NCBI GenBank assembly: GCA_900765095.1
Contig: CAAFRB010000066.1
Coordinates: 1-52,512 of the forward strand
From: Clostridia bacterium
GTDB taxonomy: Bacteria; Bacillota; Clostridia; TANB77; UBA1234
Length of the DNA stretch: 52,512 bases
Direction of reading: 5' to 3'
Every line of letters starts with the position of its first letter. Within the stretch, counting starts at the first letter, position 1. A model generated the notes under the pieces. It did not search any database. It saw only the letters and a program-made list of their open reading frames with translations, and had not been told where the DNA came from. Shown here in pieces: positions 41,074 through 49,964 of this stretch. A program made the position numbers and the translations under genes.

Positions 41074-42323
41074 TTGTTGAAATTTATTCTTTTTATTTTT
41101 TTAGCAATAATATATCTAATAATTCCAAAAGACTCTGATTTCAAGGTGTTTAATTTTAAAAAACATTTTCTAACAGTCATAATACTTGGAATAATGATAT
41201 GTATAATTATATTTTCTAATAGCACATATCTTGCAGCAAAAGAAGGATTCATGCTATGGGTAAATAATATCGTGCCATCACTTCTACCATTTCTAATCTG
41301 CATAGACTTGTTAAAGCACACAGATTTTATAAAAATAATCCGGGAAATTTCTAACACCTCTAATGCGTCCACTATTTAACGTTCCAGGATGTGGTGCTTT
41401 TGCAGTAGCTTTAGGAATATCTTCTGGTTACCCAGTTGGTGCTAAAATCAGTAACGAACTATACGAATCTGATGAATGTACAAAAATAGAAGCTGAAAGG
41501 CTCCTTGCTTTTACAAACACATCTGGTCCGCTTTTTATTATAAGTGCTGTCGGAAACGGCATGTTCGGTAATCAACAAATAGGTATTCTACTTCTTGTAA
41601 CACATTTTCTAGCAAGCTTAGCTGTTGGAATATTATTTAGAAAGTATAAGTATAAAGATTCACCTATCACTCGTGACATTATATCACACCCAAAAGAAAA
41701 AATAAACAAAAACGACAAATTATGTATATCTAAACTTGGCTTTTTTATAGGAAATGCTATACAAAATGCGATTTCCACTCTACTTCTTATATGTCGGTTA
41801 CATAATATTTTTTGCGGTTATAACTAACATCTTCGAAAATCTAGGAATATTTAGTAGTTTATCAAAACTTATTTCGCCTTTATTAGGTCTGATAAATATA
41901 CCGACTGATTATTTTGCAAGTATGTTGGAAGGTCTTTTGGAAGTAACAAATGGATTAAAGAGCTTAACAAATATTAGCTCAGAAACTGGAATGACTGAAA
42001 TTTGCGTAGCAGCTTTTTTACTTGGCTTCGGTGGAATTTCTGTTTTAATGCAGGTTTCAAGCATTGTTTCTAATAATAGTTTATCTATTAAAGCTTACTT
42101 ATCTGGCAAAATATTGCATGGATTAATTGCATCCCTTCTTACATACAGCATATTAAAATACACAAATTTCTTCAGTATAACTACTCTACCTGTTTTCAGC
42201 TATTCAAATAGTAATATACTTCCAATCGTAAATGAAACATCTAATTTGATTAGTGTGTTATCAGGGCTTACCCTATTTGCTATATTCTTCAGAATAATCA
42301 CAGCTTTCAAGAAAAAATATTAA
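41074..42323 (+). pseudogene. ylbJ: Sporulation membrane protein YlbJ, interrupted by two single-base insertions
   Basis: Three overlapping frames spell one YlbJ-like multi-pass membrane protein of about 415 residues. The pieces include VNNIVPSLLPFLICIDLL, FLTPLMRPLFNVPGCGAF, EAERLLAFTNTSGPLFII and a C-terminal helical region. Removing one C near 41340-41341 restores IIGKFLTPLM. Removing one T near 41792 restores LLLIVGYIIFFAV. With both removed the gene reads through to 42323. YlbJ is needed for spore cortex formation in Bacillus. This is either a recently inactivated gene or two sequencing indels. The start is a TTG after AAAGGTGA (41074 or 41077). Confidence 0.8.
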
Positions 42324-42367
42324 TTGATATGTGTTCTTGTTTTAACTTAAATATCATCTCAAATTTA

Positions 42368-42396
42368 TTGATTTTTTAAGTCGAATTTTGTATTAT
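42368..42396 (+). promoter_or_regulatory. Sigma-A promoter of the PQQ-repeat protein gene
   Basis: TTGATT (42368-42373) and TATTAT (42391-42396) are 17 bp apart. Confidence 0.6.
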
Positions 42397-42415
42397 ATAT
42401 CGTATGGAGGAACTT

Positions 42416-44158
42416 ATGAAAAAAATTTTATATAAAGTATTTGCTTGTGTGTTTATAATTTATTTGATTTTTGTTGTATTTTTGGAAGTTCAGTCAATAT
42501 TCAATAAAGCAAATGCTTCCAGAAAAGAAGCATTTGGTGACGATACAGAGATTACTTCTGGTGATAATAAAATATCAGGTGATGAAAAAAATATTAAACT
42601 AGATGATATTACAAAATCTGACGACGAAAAATATTCTAGCTCAAGTGTTATTAAAGAATCTGGTGATATCACCGGAAAATTCACTTACGTTACAGAATTT
42701 CCATCAGGTGATGTAGAAAAACAAAAGTGCACCTACCAAATAAAGGCATTTGATGATAACACTTTTGCTTCTAATATTTATTTTGGAAGCCCTTCAGAAT
42801 ATAATCAAGTCGAAGGTGTGACAACGTTCAGAGGCAACAATTATCGAAATGGTGCTTTTTATGGTAGCTTAAATGTAGAAGAAAAAAAGCTTTCTAAAGT
42901 TTGGACTAAAACGATTGGCCAAACAGATAATTGGACTGGTGTTGGCTGGAATGGTCAGCCCGCAATAATAAAATGGGATTCAAAAGTAAAAAATAACATG
43001 AATTTATACGATGAATTCAAGCAAAAAGAGAATTTCACAGAAGTAATTTACGGTGCTCTTGACAGTCATATACATTTCTACGATTTAGAAACAGGTGCAA
43101 ATTCAAGACCTTCTATAAAGGTGCCAAGCTCCATAAAAGGAAGCGTAACGATAGATCCTCGTGGCTATCCTCTACTTTATGTGGGACAAGGGATAAACGC
43201 AGTTAGCGGTGACCCAGTAGAATATGGATACAGAATCTTTAGTTTAATAACAGGTAAACAACTATACTTCATAAATGGCCGTGATAAATTTGCATATATT
43301 GGTTGGGGAGCTTTTGATGGAAACCCATTGATTGACAAAACTAACGATACACTTATTTTACCAGGTGAAAACGGAATTATATATGTCGTTAAACTTAACA
43401 CTAACTATGATGAAGAAAATGGAACAATCTCAATTTCTCCTGAAACGACTAAATATAGATACCTTATTAATGGGAAGGCTGGCGGAATGGAAAATTCTCT
43501 TACTATATACAAAAATTTCGCATACTTTGCAAATAATAACGGTAATGTCCAGTGCCTAAACTTATCTACTCTCACCCCTATTTGGAATCACGATATGACT
43601 GACGATTGTGACGCAACAATAGGTCTTGAAGAAGAAAACGGAAATATATATCTATACGTAGGAAATGAAGTCGATAGAAGAAAAGACACAGCCCCATCTA
43701 TCGTAAGAAAAATTAATGGAAAGAATGGCAAAACCATCTGGGAGTATGCTTGCGACTGCTTATACGATGCAAATGTTAACGGTGGTGTTCTATCTTCCCC
43801 TGTTATCGGCAAAGGAAAAATTTCAGATTTAGTTATATTTAACTTTTCTAAAGTAACAACTTTGAGAAATGGAAAAATGGTCGCGTTAAATAAAAAAGAC
43901 GGAAGTGTGAAATGGGCAAAAGATATGCCATACTATTCATGGAGCTCGCCTGTTGCAGTATATTCAAATGATGGTACTCCTTATATTATTTTTTGTAATT
44001 CAATAGGGCAAGTATTGTTGATTGATGCCATTACTGGTGAAACACTATTCACACTTAATTCAGGAGGCGGAAACTTTGAAGGCTCTCCAGCCGTATTTGA
44101 CAACAAAATAGTGATAGGCTCAAGAGGAAAAAGAATCTTCTGTATAGAGATAAAATAG
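42416..44158 (+). CDS. Membrane-anchored PQQ-like beta-propeller protein
   Basis: This 580-residue protein has an N-terminal membrane helix (about 4-26) and a low-complexity Ser/Gly/Asp/Lys linker with repeated SGD (about 35-95). A beta-propeller of PQQ/BamB-like blades follows, such as GNVQCLNLSTLTPIWNHDMT, SIVRKINGKNGKTIWEYACD, NGKMVALNKKDGSVKWAKDM and GQVLLIDAITGETLFTLNSG. No enzyme motif is seen, so it is probably an extracytoplasmic scaffold or binding protein. The ATG at 42416 has GGAGG 5 bp upstream. It stands alone with a promoter and a terminator. Confidence 0.8.
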   Translation: MKKILYKVFACVFIIYLIFVVFLEVQSIFNKANASRKEAFGDDTEITSGDNKISGDEKNIKLDDITKSDDEKYSSSSVIKESGDITGKFTYVTEFPSGDVEKQKCTYQIKAFDDNTFASNIYFGSPSEYNQVEGVTTFRGNNYRNGAFYGSLNVEEKKLSKVWTKTIGQTDNWTGVGWNGQPAIIKWDSKVKNNMNLYDEFKQKENFTEVIYGALDSHIHFYDLETGANSRPSIKVPSSIKGSVTIDPRGYPLLYVGQGINAVSGDPVEYGYRIFSLITGKQLYFINGRDKFAYIGWGAFDGNPLIDKTNDTLILPGENGIIYVVKLNTNYDEENGTISISPETTKYRYLINGKAGGMENSLTIYKNFAYFANNNGNVQCLNLSTLTPIWNHDMTDDCDATIGLEEENGNIYLYVGNEVDRRKDTAPSIVRKINGKNGKTIWEYACDCLYDANVNGGVLSSPVIGKGKISDLVIFNFSKVTTLRNGKMVALNKKDGSVKWAKDMPYYSWSSPVAVYSNDGTPYIIFCNSIGQVLLIDAITGETLFTLNSGGGNFEGSPAVFDNKIVIGSRGKRIFCIEIK

Positions 44159-44248
44159 TAGTAAAAGCTAAAGCTGTTTAGTTTCTTAAAAATTTTCGAC
44201 TAAATAATTATTCCCCAGTATAACTGTGGATTTCTTAATACAAAATTT

Positions 44249-44275
44249 CTCCCCCAGCATTAACCACTGGGGGAG
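44249..44275 (+). terminator. Rho-independent terminator after the PQQ-repeat gene
   Basis: CTCCCCCAG and CTGGGGGAG form a perfect 9-bp stem followed by TTTT, then a degenerate repeat element. Confidence 0.8.
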
Positions 44276-44279
44276 TTTT

Positions 44280-44344
44280 GATACAATAGAAATATAACGA
44301 CCTAGTAAACTTTTTGCTATTTTATCTTCTCTACTGTTATATAA
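44280..44344. repeat. Degenerate full-length copy of the terminator-linked element
   Basis: GATACAATAGAAATATAACG at the start, CTTTTTGCTATTTTATCTTC in the middle and TACTGTTATATAAAAA at the end align along the complete element with scattered changes. It follows the terminator at 44249-44275. Confidence 0.55.
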
Positions 44345-44349
44345 AAACT

Positions 44350-45666
44350 TTAATTTGAGATTTTATAATTTAATTTTTGCACTTCTTCGCTATCCTTATT
44401 AACTCTAACTAATATTTTTTCATTTACATATCCGTTAGTTTCACTCGCTGTTCCATTGATGCTTTCATACTCAGAATTTGATAAACGCTCGTCTTCACTT
44501 TTTGTATTATCATTAGTCGTTTTTTCAATACTAATCATGTAATACAAGTATTCGTCAATAGTATAAGCATATTTTACTGTTAAAGAAACTTTTCCACTTA
44601 TAGGGTAATTTAGTGTTCCTACCAATTTTCCTTTATTGTATAAATATATAATATTACTGCTGTAATAAGCAGTATAATTTTTGAAAATATCAACCTTGAC
44701 ATCTTCAGCATCTTTCTCTAAAATCTTATCGTCATCTATAACATAAACCTTTTCTTTACCATCACTTCTATCTCCAGTTGTTTCATCTGTTACATCTTCA
44801 TTAATTCCATAAAAATATAATTTATCACTACTATCGTTTATGAATAAATGCACTGAACTATAATCTTTCAAAAGTATTACTTGTCTTTCTAAAGTTTTCA
44901 GATTTATTTTCAATACATGAATTTCTTCATTTCCATCTTTTACATTGCAATATAAAAAGTTCTTTGATACTACAGCCTGAGTAACTTCATTTTGGCTTGA
45001 TTCTCCTTGACTTAATGTAATTACTGAAAAATCTTTTTTATCAAGTGCTACAATCAACAAGTTGTTTTTATGCCCCGGCGATACATAATATATATTATCA
45101 TCATCTTCGCACAATCTTTTCATATTGCCTACAGTTAGCCTTTCAATGTTATAAATAGCATTTGTTGTTCCATTGTAGTTCGCACTATATAAATCATTCA
45201 AATATAGGAATACTAACCTATTGCCATCAAAATACTGTAAACTACCTTGGCAAAACATTTTGAAAACATTATTATCGATATCATATTGATATGTATCGCT
45301 AGAATATACAATATATATCATGTTGTCATATAATAACATATTATTATCGGTTATGCTTTCTCTATCAAAATCTATTAGGTTTACGGGAGACAGTTCATCA
45401 TCTTTCAAAGATAATTTCGTTAATTTGCTTTTATATTCGCCATTCTGGTTTGTATACTCATTTTGATAATACAAGGTATCCCCGTACTGTATTAAGTGAG
45501 AATTATTATTCAAAATAGCACCATAATTTTTTCTAGTATTATCTTCTGATGGAAGTCTTGTTTTTTTTGCAACCACAACAAGCACTGCAACAAGCACTAT
45601 TATTAAAAATACAGCTATAATCCTAAGTTTCTTAACATCTAAATTTAAATTTGAATTCATATTCAT
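44350..45666 (-). CDS. Membrane-anchored beta-propeller-like protein (DUF5050 type)
   Basis: This 438-residue protein starts MNMNSNLNLDVKKLRIIAVF, has one membrane helix (about 16-36), and then a long extracytoplasmic domain of short beta blades. These contain repeated phrases like DNMIYIVYS, DDNIYYVSPG, NFLYCNVKDG and DKLYFYGINE, the pattern of DUF5050-like propeller domains. No catalytic residues are evident. AGGGGG lies about 4 bp before the ATG at 45666. It is convergent with the PQQ-propeller gene, which has the same architecture. Its own promoter is at 45701-45730. Confidence 0.65.
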   Translation of the reverse strand: MNMNSNLNLDVKKLRIIAVFLIIVLVAVLVVVAKKTRLPSEDNTRKNYGAILNNNSHLIQYGDTLYYQNEYTNQNGEYKSKLTKLSLKDDELSPVNLIDFDRESITDNNMLLYDNMIYIVYSSDTYQYDIDNNVFKMFCQGSLQYFDGNRLVFLYLNDLYSANYNGTTNAIYNIERLTVGNMKRLCEDDDNIYYVSPGHKNNLLIVALDKKDFSVITLSQGESSQNEVTQAVVSKNFLYCNVKDGNEEIHVLKINLKTLERQVILLKDYSSVHLFINDSSDKLYFYGINEDVTDETTGDRSDGKEKVYVIDDDKILEKDAEDVKVDIFKNYTAYYSSNIIYLYNKGKLVGTLNYPISGKVSLTVKYAYTIDEYLYYMISIEKTTNDNTKSEDERLSNSEYESINGTASETNGYVNEKILVRVNKDSEEVQKLNYKISN

Positions 45667-45700
45667 TTGTCCCCCTAAATCTAATTTGAGTACCACATTT

Positions 45701-45730
45701 AGTATAACAAAAACGCATTTAACTTTTCAA
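45701..45730 (-). promoter_or_regulatory. Promoter of the 44350-45666 gene
   Basis: TTGAAA (45725-45730) and TATACT (45701-45706) are 18 bp apart on the minus strand. Confidence 0.55.
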
Positions 45731-45801
45731 GAAAATTTAATTTATGTAAGAGATTTTCTTACCTTCAACTTAAAATTTAAAAAATTTGAAACTCTCAAAA
45801 A

Positions 45802-46446
45802 TTAAGAATTCCCACTATTTTTGTAAGCTTCTAGTCTATTAATTTTAACGCCTTGCTGAGAAAATCTTTCTTCATATTCAGTTGGAATATTAAAAATATT
45901 TTCACTATGTAAATCATAAGTTAAATTTTCTATTGTATAACCATATTCAATAAGACTATTTCTAGAAAACTCAAAAAAGCTCAAGTTATCCGTCTTTTGA
46001 AATATTTCTTTATCATTTCTGAAAATATTATCATACTTTTGAAGAAAATTTCTACTCGTAAGTCTTCTTTTTTCATGTTTACTTTTTGGCCATGGATCTG
46101 AGAAATTCAAATATATTCTGTCAATCTCATTATTAAATATCTTTTCAATCTCGCCCGCATCATACAAAACAAATCTTAAATTTGGCAAATCTTCATCATC
46201 ATTCAAAATATTTAAAGCTCTTACCATAACACTATCATACTTTTCAATCCCAATAAAATTAATATCAGGATATGTTCTAGCCATATTTATTATAAATCTT
46301 CCTTTGCCCATTCCAATTTCTACATGTATCGGATTATCATTATCAAAAACTTGTTGCCATTTTGATATATTATCTTCTGGGTTATTTACAAAATACTTTG
46401 ACGCCTCAACCTTCTCTTTTGCATTTTTTACCTTTTTCAATCTCAT
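45802..46446 (-). CDS. trmB: tRNA (guanine-N7-)-methyltransferase
   Basis: This 214-residue enzyme methylates G46 in the variable loop of tRNA using SAM. HVEIGMGKGRFIINMARTYP near 44-63 is the SAM site and YLNFSDPWPKSKHEKRRLTS near 108-127 the conserved catalytic segment; EYEERF..QG near 190 is the substrate loop. GGAGG precedes the ATG. It diverges from the surface-peptide gene. Confidence 0.95.
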   Translation of the reverse strand: MRLKKVKNAKEKVEASKYFVNNPEDNISKWQQVFDNDNPIHVEIGMGKGRFIINMARTYPDINFIGIEKYDSVMVRALNILNDDEDLPNLRFVLYDAGEIEKIFNNEIDRIYLNFSDPWPKSKHEKRRLTSRNFLQKYDNIFRNDKEIFQKTDNLSFFEFSRNSLIEYGYTIENLTYDLHSENIFNIPTEYEERFSQQGVKINRLEAYKNSGNS

Positions 46447-46491
46447 GCTACATTTCCTCCATATATATTTTATAAAATTTTATCTTTTTTG

Positions 46492-46521
46492 TGGACATAC
46501 TACGTTTCTTTATTATATAAT
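46492..46521 (+). promoter_or_regulatory. Promoter of the SGE-repeat gene
   Basis: TGGACA (46492-46497) and TATAAT (46516-46521) are 18 bp apart, upstream of AGGAGG and the ATG at 46576. Confidence 0.6.
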
Positions 46522-46575
46522 ACTTTTCGCAGTTATTCAAACTTAACTGTCAAAATTTAATAGGAGGTTGAGTTC

Positions 46576-46941
46576 ATGTTAAAGAAAATTTCTTTATTAG
46601 TTTCTTTAGTAATGATTTTCTCTCTTTCTTGCGTTGCTTTTGCTACTGAAAGTGCAGACTTATTAGCAGCACCAGCACAAACTGAAATCTCAGGAGAAGT
46701 TTCTGGAGAATTAAGTCAAGAAGTAAGTGGAGAAGTTTCTGGTGATGAAGTATCAGGCGAAGTGGTATCAGGTGAAACAACACCAAGCGGTGAAGTTAAC
46801 AATAACACTACTCCTTCTACAAATCCAGATACTGACAACGGTGAAGCTACTGAATCTAACAACACTGTTGTTGGAGCTATTATAGCAATTGTTATTGTTT
46901 TTGCAGTTGTCGCAATTGTATATGTAATTCAAAAGAAATAA
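46576..46941 (+). CDS. Secreted, membrane-anchored SGE-repeat peptide
   Basis: This 121-residue protein has a clear signal peptide (MLKKISLLVSLVMIFSLSCV, cleavage probable after AFA). A low-complexity region of about ten SGE/SGD units (EVSGEVSGDEVSGEVVSGE) and a Pro/Asn/Thr spacer follow. It ends with a membrane helix (VVGAIIAIVIVFAVVAIVYV) and QKK. It should lie outside the membrane as a short acidic stalk. AGGAGG lies 9 bp before the ATG. No family beyond this architecture is recognised. Confidence 0.75.
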   Translation: MLKKISLLVSLVMIFSLSCVAFATESADLLAAPAQTEISGEVSGELSQEVSGEVSGDEVSGEVVSGETTPSGEVNNNTTPSTNPDTDNGEATESNNTVVGAIIAIVIVFAVVAIVYVIQKK

Positions 46942-46946
46942 AGAAT

Positions 46947-46974
46947 AAAAAAGCTGCCATAAGGCAGTTTTTTT
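46947..46974. terminator. Bidirectional terminator between the SGE-repeat gene and ytfJ
   Basis: CTGCC ATAA GGCAG with flanking A and T runs forms a compact hairpin active in both directions. It overlaps the ytfJ stop codon. Confidence 0.8.
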
Positions 46975-47497
46975 ATTCTTTATTATCGTTATTTTCTTCG
47001 CTTTCTTTCTTTTTCTCCTTGCTACATCTACATTCACAATCATCATCCTTATAATATTCATAAGAATAAGTAGTACCTTTATCTTTGCATATTTCTCCAA
47101 TTTTATCTAGCATATTAGGTACATAATCTAAAAGCTTATCTACAGCATTACAATGATCGACTGGAATAAATTTTGGAGATTTGCTATCATTCATTCCTGA
47201 TACAATTACGAAACCGACAGGAGTAATATTGACAGCCGCACCGCTACCACCTCCAAAAGGTAACTTATATGCTATATCCTCATCGATTCCATCTTTAGAA
47301 TATTGATCCATTGCTTCACTGGCAAATTCACTTCCACCTGCAGCAAATCCAAAAGTAACCTTTGAAATAGGAATAATCACTGTTCCATTAACGGTTTCAA
47401 TTGCCTCACCAACTATTGTATTAACATCAATCATGTCTTTTAAATTTTTCATAGCCGAGTCCATAAGGCTCTCTATTGGATGTTCACTCATATACAT
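46973..47497 (-). CDS. ytfJ: GerW/YtfJ family sporulation protein
   Basis: This 174-residue protein matches GerW (YtfJ). It has HPIESLMDSAMKNLKDMIDV at the start, VGEAIETVNGTVIIPISKVT near 33-52, FGFAAGGSEF, and GGGSGAAVNITPVGFVIV near 88. In Bacillus it is a forespore protein needed for L-alanine germination. The C-terminus is extended by a Cys- and Lys/Glu-rich tail (KDDDCECRCSKEKKKE) not usual in the family. It is downstream of a DUF2953 gene, matching the ytfI-ytfJ order of Bacillus. Confidence 0.88.
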   Translation of the reverse strand: MYMSEHPIESLMDSAMKNLKDMIDVNTIVGEAIETVNGTVIIPISKVTFGFAAGGSEFASEAMDQYSKDGIDEDIAYKLPFGGGSGAAVNITPVGFVIVSGMNDSKSPKFIPVDHCNAVDKLLDYVPNMLDKIGEICKDKGTTYSYEYYKDDDCECRCSKEKKKESEENNDNKE

Positions 47498-47574
47498 TTT
47501 TCTCCTCTCAGAATAATTAGAATTTCCCTATTATATAAGATATTATTTCACAAATTTTATAAAATTATTCTTTT

Positions 47575-48114
47575 TTATTTATAGCAAAAATATTTGAGAA
47601 AAACTATTATTACATTGTATGGGGTAATTGCAATTTCTCCACTCACGTTAATTCTGACCTTAAATTCTTTATAATCAGGTATTACTTTAAATCTCATCTT
47701 CTCCTTTTTTCTAAAAGGTAATGTATATAAGCTAGGTATGACTATGTTAAAAAGTTGTGTCAAAAATACAGTTAATCCAATAAACGGTGTTCCTACAAGC
47801 GCTGCAATATCTAATCTTTTTATCTCTATAAGCCCAACTATATCTTTGATTATATCAAACTTATTTTTCTTTGTATCTTTCAAACGTATTTTCTTTTTGC
47901 TTGAATTAATTTTTACTACAGTTTTACTTTGTTTTTTAAACAAAAATTTTCCGCTGAACTTTTTTCCAAACACTTTTATATTAGTATTTATCTGCAAATT
48001 GTCCACTTCTATGCTAAATAAAACTTTTATTTTAAAAAATATGGAAACTAAAAACAATATTGCAAAAATAATTAAAAAAATAATAAGTACCTTCATAGCA
48101 CTTATTATTTCCAT
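47575..48114 (-). CDS. ytfI: DUF2953 membrane protein (YtfI-like)
   Basis: This 179-residue protein has an N-terminal membrane helix (about 8-28, VLIIFLIIFAILFLVSIFF). A Lys-rich region and a hydrophobic stretch near 118-135 follow. The end is FKVRINVSGEIAITPYNVII, the C-terminal signature of DUF2953. In Bacillus ytfI precedes ytfJ, as here. Its function is unknown. It follows the DnaB-like gene by 20 bp and is probably co-transcribed. Confidence 0.75.
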   Translation of the reverse strand: MEIISAMKVLIIFLIIFAILFLVSIFFKIKVLFSIEVDNLQINTNIKVFGKKFSGKFLFKKQSKTVVKINSSKKKIRLKDTKKNKFDIIKDIVGLIEIKRLDIAALVGTPFIGLTVFLTQLFNIVIPSLYTLPFRKKEKMRFKVIPDYKEFKVRINVSGEIAITPYNVIIVFLKYFCYK

Positions 48115-48134
48115 TTTTTTATAATTAATACTTG

Positions 48135-49682
48135 TTAAACTCTCTGTTTAAGTCTTACATATCCTTTTTCTATCCACATATTATAATCAAGGTCAAGTTT
48201 AAATAAAAGTTTTGGCTTAGAACCCGCTCTGTTTTTATCAACGACGCAAGCATAATACTTTGTGTTAGGCGTCTCTGGTGGCTCTAAATCCTTATACTCC
48301 TCTGCTTCTTCCTGCTCTGAATATTCATACTCATCTAATGTATTGTTATTAATAGCTTTAATCAGACACAAGTTATCCAATACCTCTTTAACAGTTCTAG
48401 TACTCTGCATATCATTAACAGACATATTCAATGGCAATGTAGCATTATCAACAAGCTGCAATGTAGAACCAATAAACAAATTGAAACTCTGTGCCAAAGT
48501 TGAAAGTACAGTCGCCGTCTTTTTTACTTCCTCACCATTACCTATATGCTCAATATCCGTCTTAAGAGTATCATAAAAATAATATTCAATTCCTTCTTTG
48601 TAATAGTAGTCCAATATAATATTTCTAAGCTCATCATTCGTGTGGTCTGCCGTATGTACAAAGTAAATACCAGCCTCCTTAAAATCAGAAAGCCAATCAG
48701 TTGCTCTGATAGTCTTATTAAATTCCTCTGAAACTAAAGCAAGTCTATCTCTATATTCTTCGTCTGTTTCATTTTCTTTTCTTAATACAAAACCATCTTC
48801 ATCCACTTCAACATCTTTATCTGCATCTGGTCTAAACTTTAGTGCAAGAAGTTCAGCTTCTCTTTTATGAAGTTTTTGTTTGTGTATCTCCTGAATAAAT
48901 GGTGCATTAACTATCGTTGTAATTAAGCATAACTTCATCTTATCTTCAGTCATCTCGTTTGATATAAGCAATACTTTTTTCTTTTCTACATAAACAAGAT
49001 ACGCTATTATATTCGTGATAAATCTACTCTTACCTGAGTTAGAAGGCATAGCAAATGAAACCGTTTCACCTTTTCTAAAGCCCTTAAAAGTTTTATTCAT
49101 AATTGGAAAAGGAATCTTAATACCCGTCTTTAAATTATTATTACCTTCAAGTAAAAAGTTTGTAATTCCTTCATTTAAGACGCATTCTCTAATACTACTT
49201 GTAAAACTAATTTGATTCAACGAATTTACAATCTCGTCAATTCCCATCTCGTTATATCTATCATATTTCTTTATAGACACAACTTTATCTTGGATCGTTT
49301 TCGTGGGAGCATTTGCATAAGCCATTTTTAGCAAGAATAATTTTCTTATTTCATAATACGCTTGCTCCATAGTATAATTAGAATCTAATGCGTATTTCTT
49401 ACACGTTTCAATGTAAGTATCAGTTTTTTCATTTATCTTAGGGAAAGAAAATCCTCTTTTAGCCGCTTCTGAGGCATAAGATTGTCCCTCTCTAAATAAA
49501 ATCAATTTATATATATCTAGCATCCAAGGCACTGAAAATTGACATTCTTCATATTCAAGATAAAACATACCAATACCTTTTGGATTTAAAATAAGCAATC
49601 CAACATATATCGCTTCTAATTTTTCATTAGTAAGTATAGCTGGAAATTTAACTGCTCCTTCTTTTTTTACAGTATAAGCCAC
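48135..49682 (-). CDS. DnaB-like RecA-fold ATPase
   Basis: This 515-residue protein has an N-terminal helical domain and a RecA/DnaB-type core. The Walker A is AMPSNSGKSRF near 215, then LLISNEMTEDKM (compare the SLEM motif of DnaB). The Walker-B-like segment is EYYFYDTLKTD, then STLQLVDNATLPLNMSVNDM, and a terminal VDKNRAGSKPKLLFKL like the DnaB C-terminus. Walker A departs from the usual DnaB GxGKT, and an acidic insertion lies near 285-310. It is the first gene of an operon with ytfI and ytfJ, not beside replication genes. Helicase activity is not established. The start is a GTG, 7 bp after AGGAGTGA. Confidence 0.65.
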   Translation of the reverse strand: MAYTVKKEGAVKFPAILTNEKLEAIYVGLLILNPKGIGMFYLEYEECQFSVPWMLDIYKLILFREGQSYASEAAKRGFSFPKINEKTDTYIETCKKYALDSNYTMEQAYYEIRKLFLLKMAYANAPTKTIQDKVVSIKKYDRYNEMGIDEIVNSLNQISFTSSIRECVLNEGITNFLLEGNNNLKTGIKIPFPIMNKTFKGFRKGETVSFAMPSNSGKSRFITNIIAYLVYVEKKKVLLISNEMTEDKMKLCLITTIVNAPFIQEIHKQKLHKREAELLALKFRPDADKDVEVDEDGFVLRKENETDEEYRDRLALVSEEFNKTIRATDWLSDFKEAGIYFVHTADHTNDELRNIILDYYYKEGIEYYFYDTLKTDIEHIGNGEEVKKTATVLSTLAQSFNLFIGSTLQLVDNATLPLNMSVNDMQSTRTVKEVLDNLCLIKAINNNTLDEYEYSEQEEAEEYKDLEPPETPNTKYYACVVDKNRAGSKPKLLFKLDLDYNMWIEKGYVRLKQRV

Positions 49683-49725
49683 TTAAATTTCACTCCTATC
49701 AAAAATGTATTTACTACCCAATACC

Positions 49726-49754
49726 ATTATAAATTTTGACCTATTTTATGTCAA
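49726..49754 (-). promoter_or_regulatory. Sigma-A promoter of the DnaB-like-ytfI-ytfJ operon
   Basis: TTGACA (49749-49754) and TATAAT (49726-49731) are 17 bp apart on the minus strand. Apart from this promoter and the terminator at 49917, the 282-bp gap shows nothing. Confidence 0.75.
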
Positions 49755-49916
49755 GAATATATCATTAGAAGACTAAAAAATAATTTTTACTATCCACTTT
49801 TTAGATTACTTTTTGTTAATAACTATATTCTTTTTTTATTTTAAGTCTAAATAGTAACCATTCAATAACCTTTGTACCTTACTATTCATACATTTTCAAT
49901 ATTTGTGCTTAACAAA

Positions 49917-49955
49917 AATCCAGTATATAAGCTTATGCGCTTACATACTGGATTT
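49917..49955 (-). terminator. Rho-independent terminator after the last immunity gene
   Basis: AAATCCAGTATGTAAGC and GCTTATATACTGGATTT form a long stem with one mismatch, followed by TTTT on the minus strand. Confidence 0.85.
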
Positions 49956-49964
49956 TTTAACTAA

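Noticed and set aside
41363..41827. The middle YlbJ segment as an independent gene
   Set aside because: It has no ribosome site and continues the first segment once a single base is removed.
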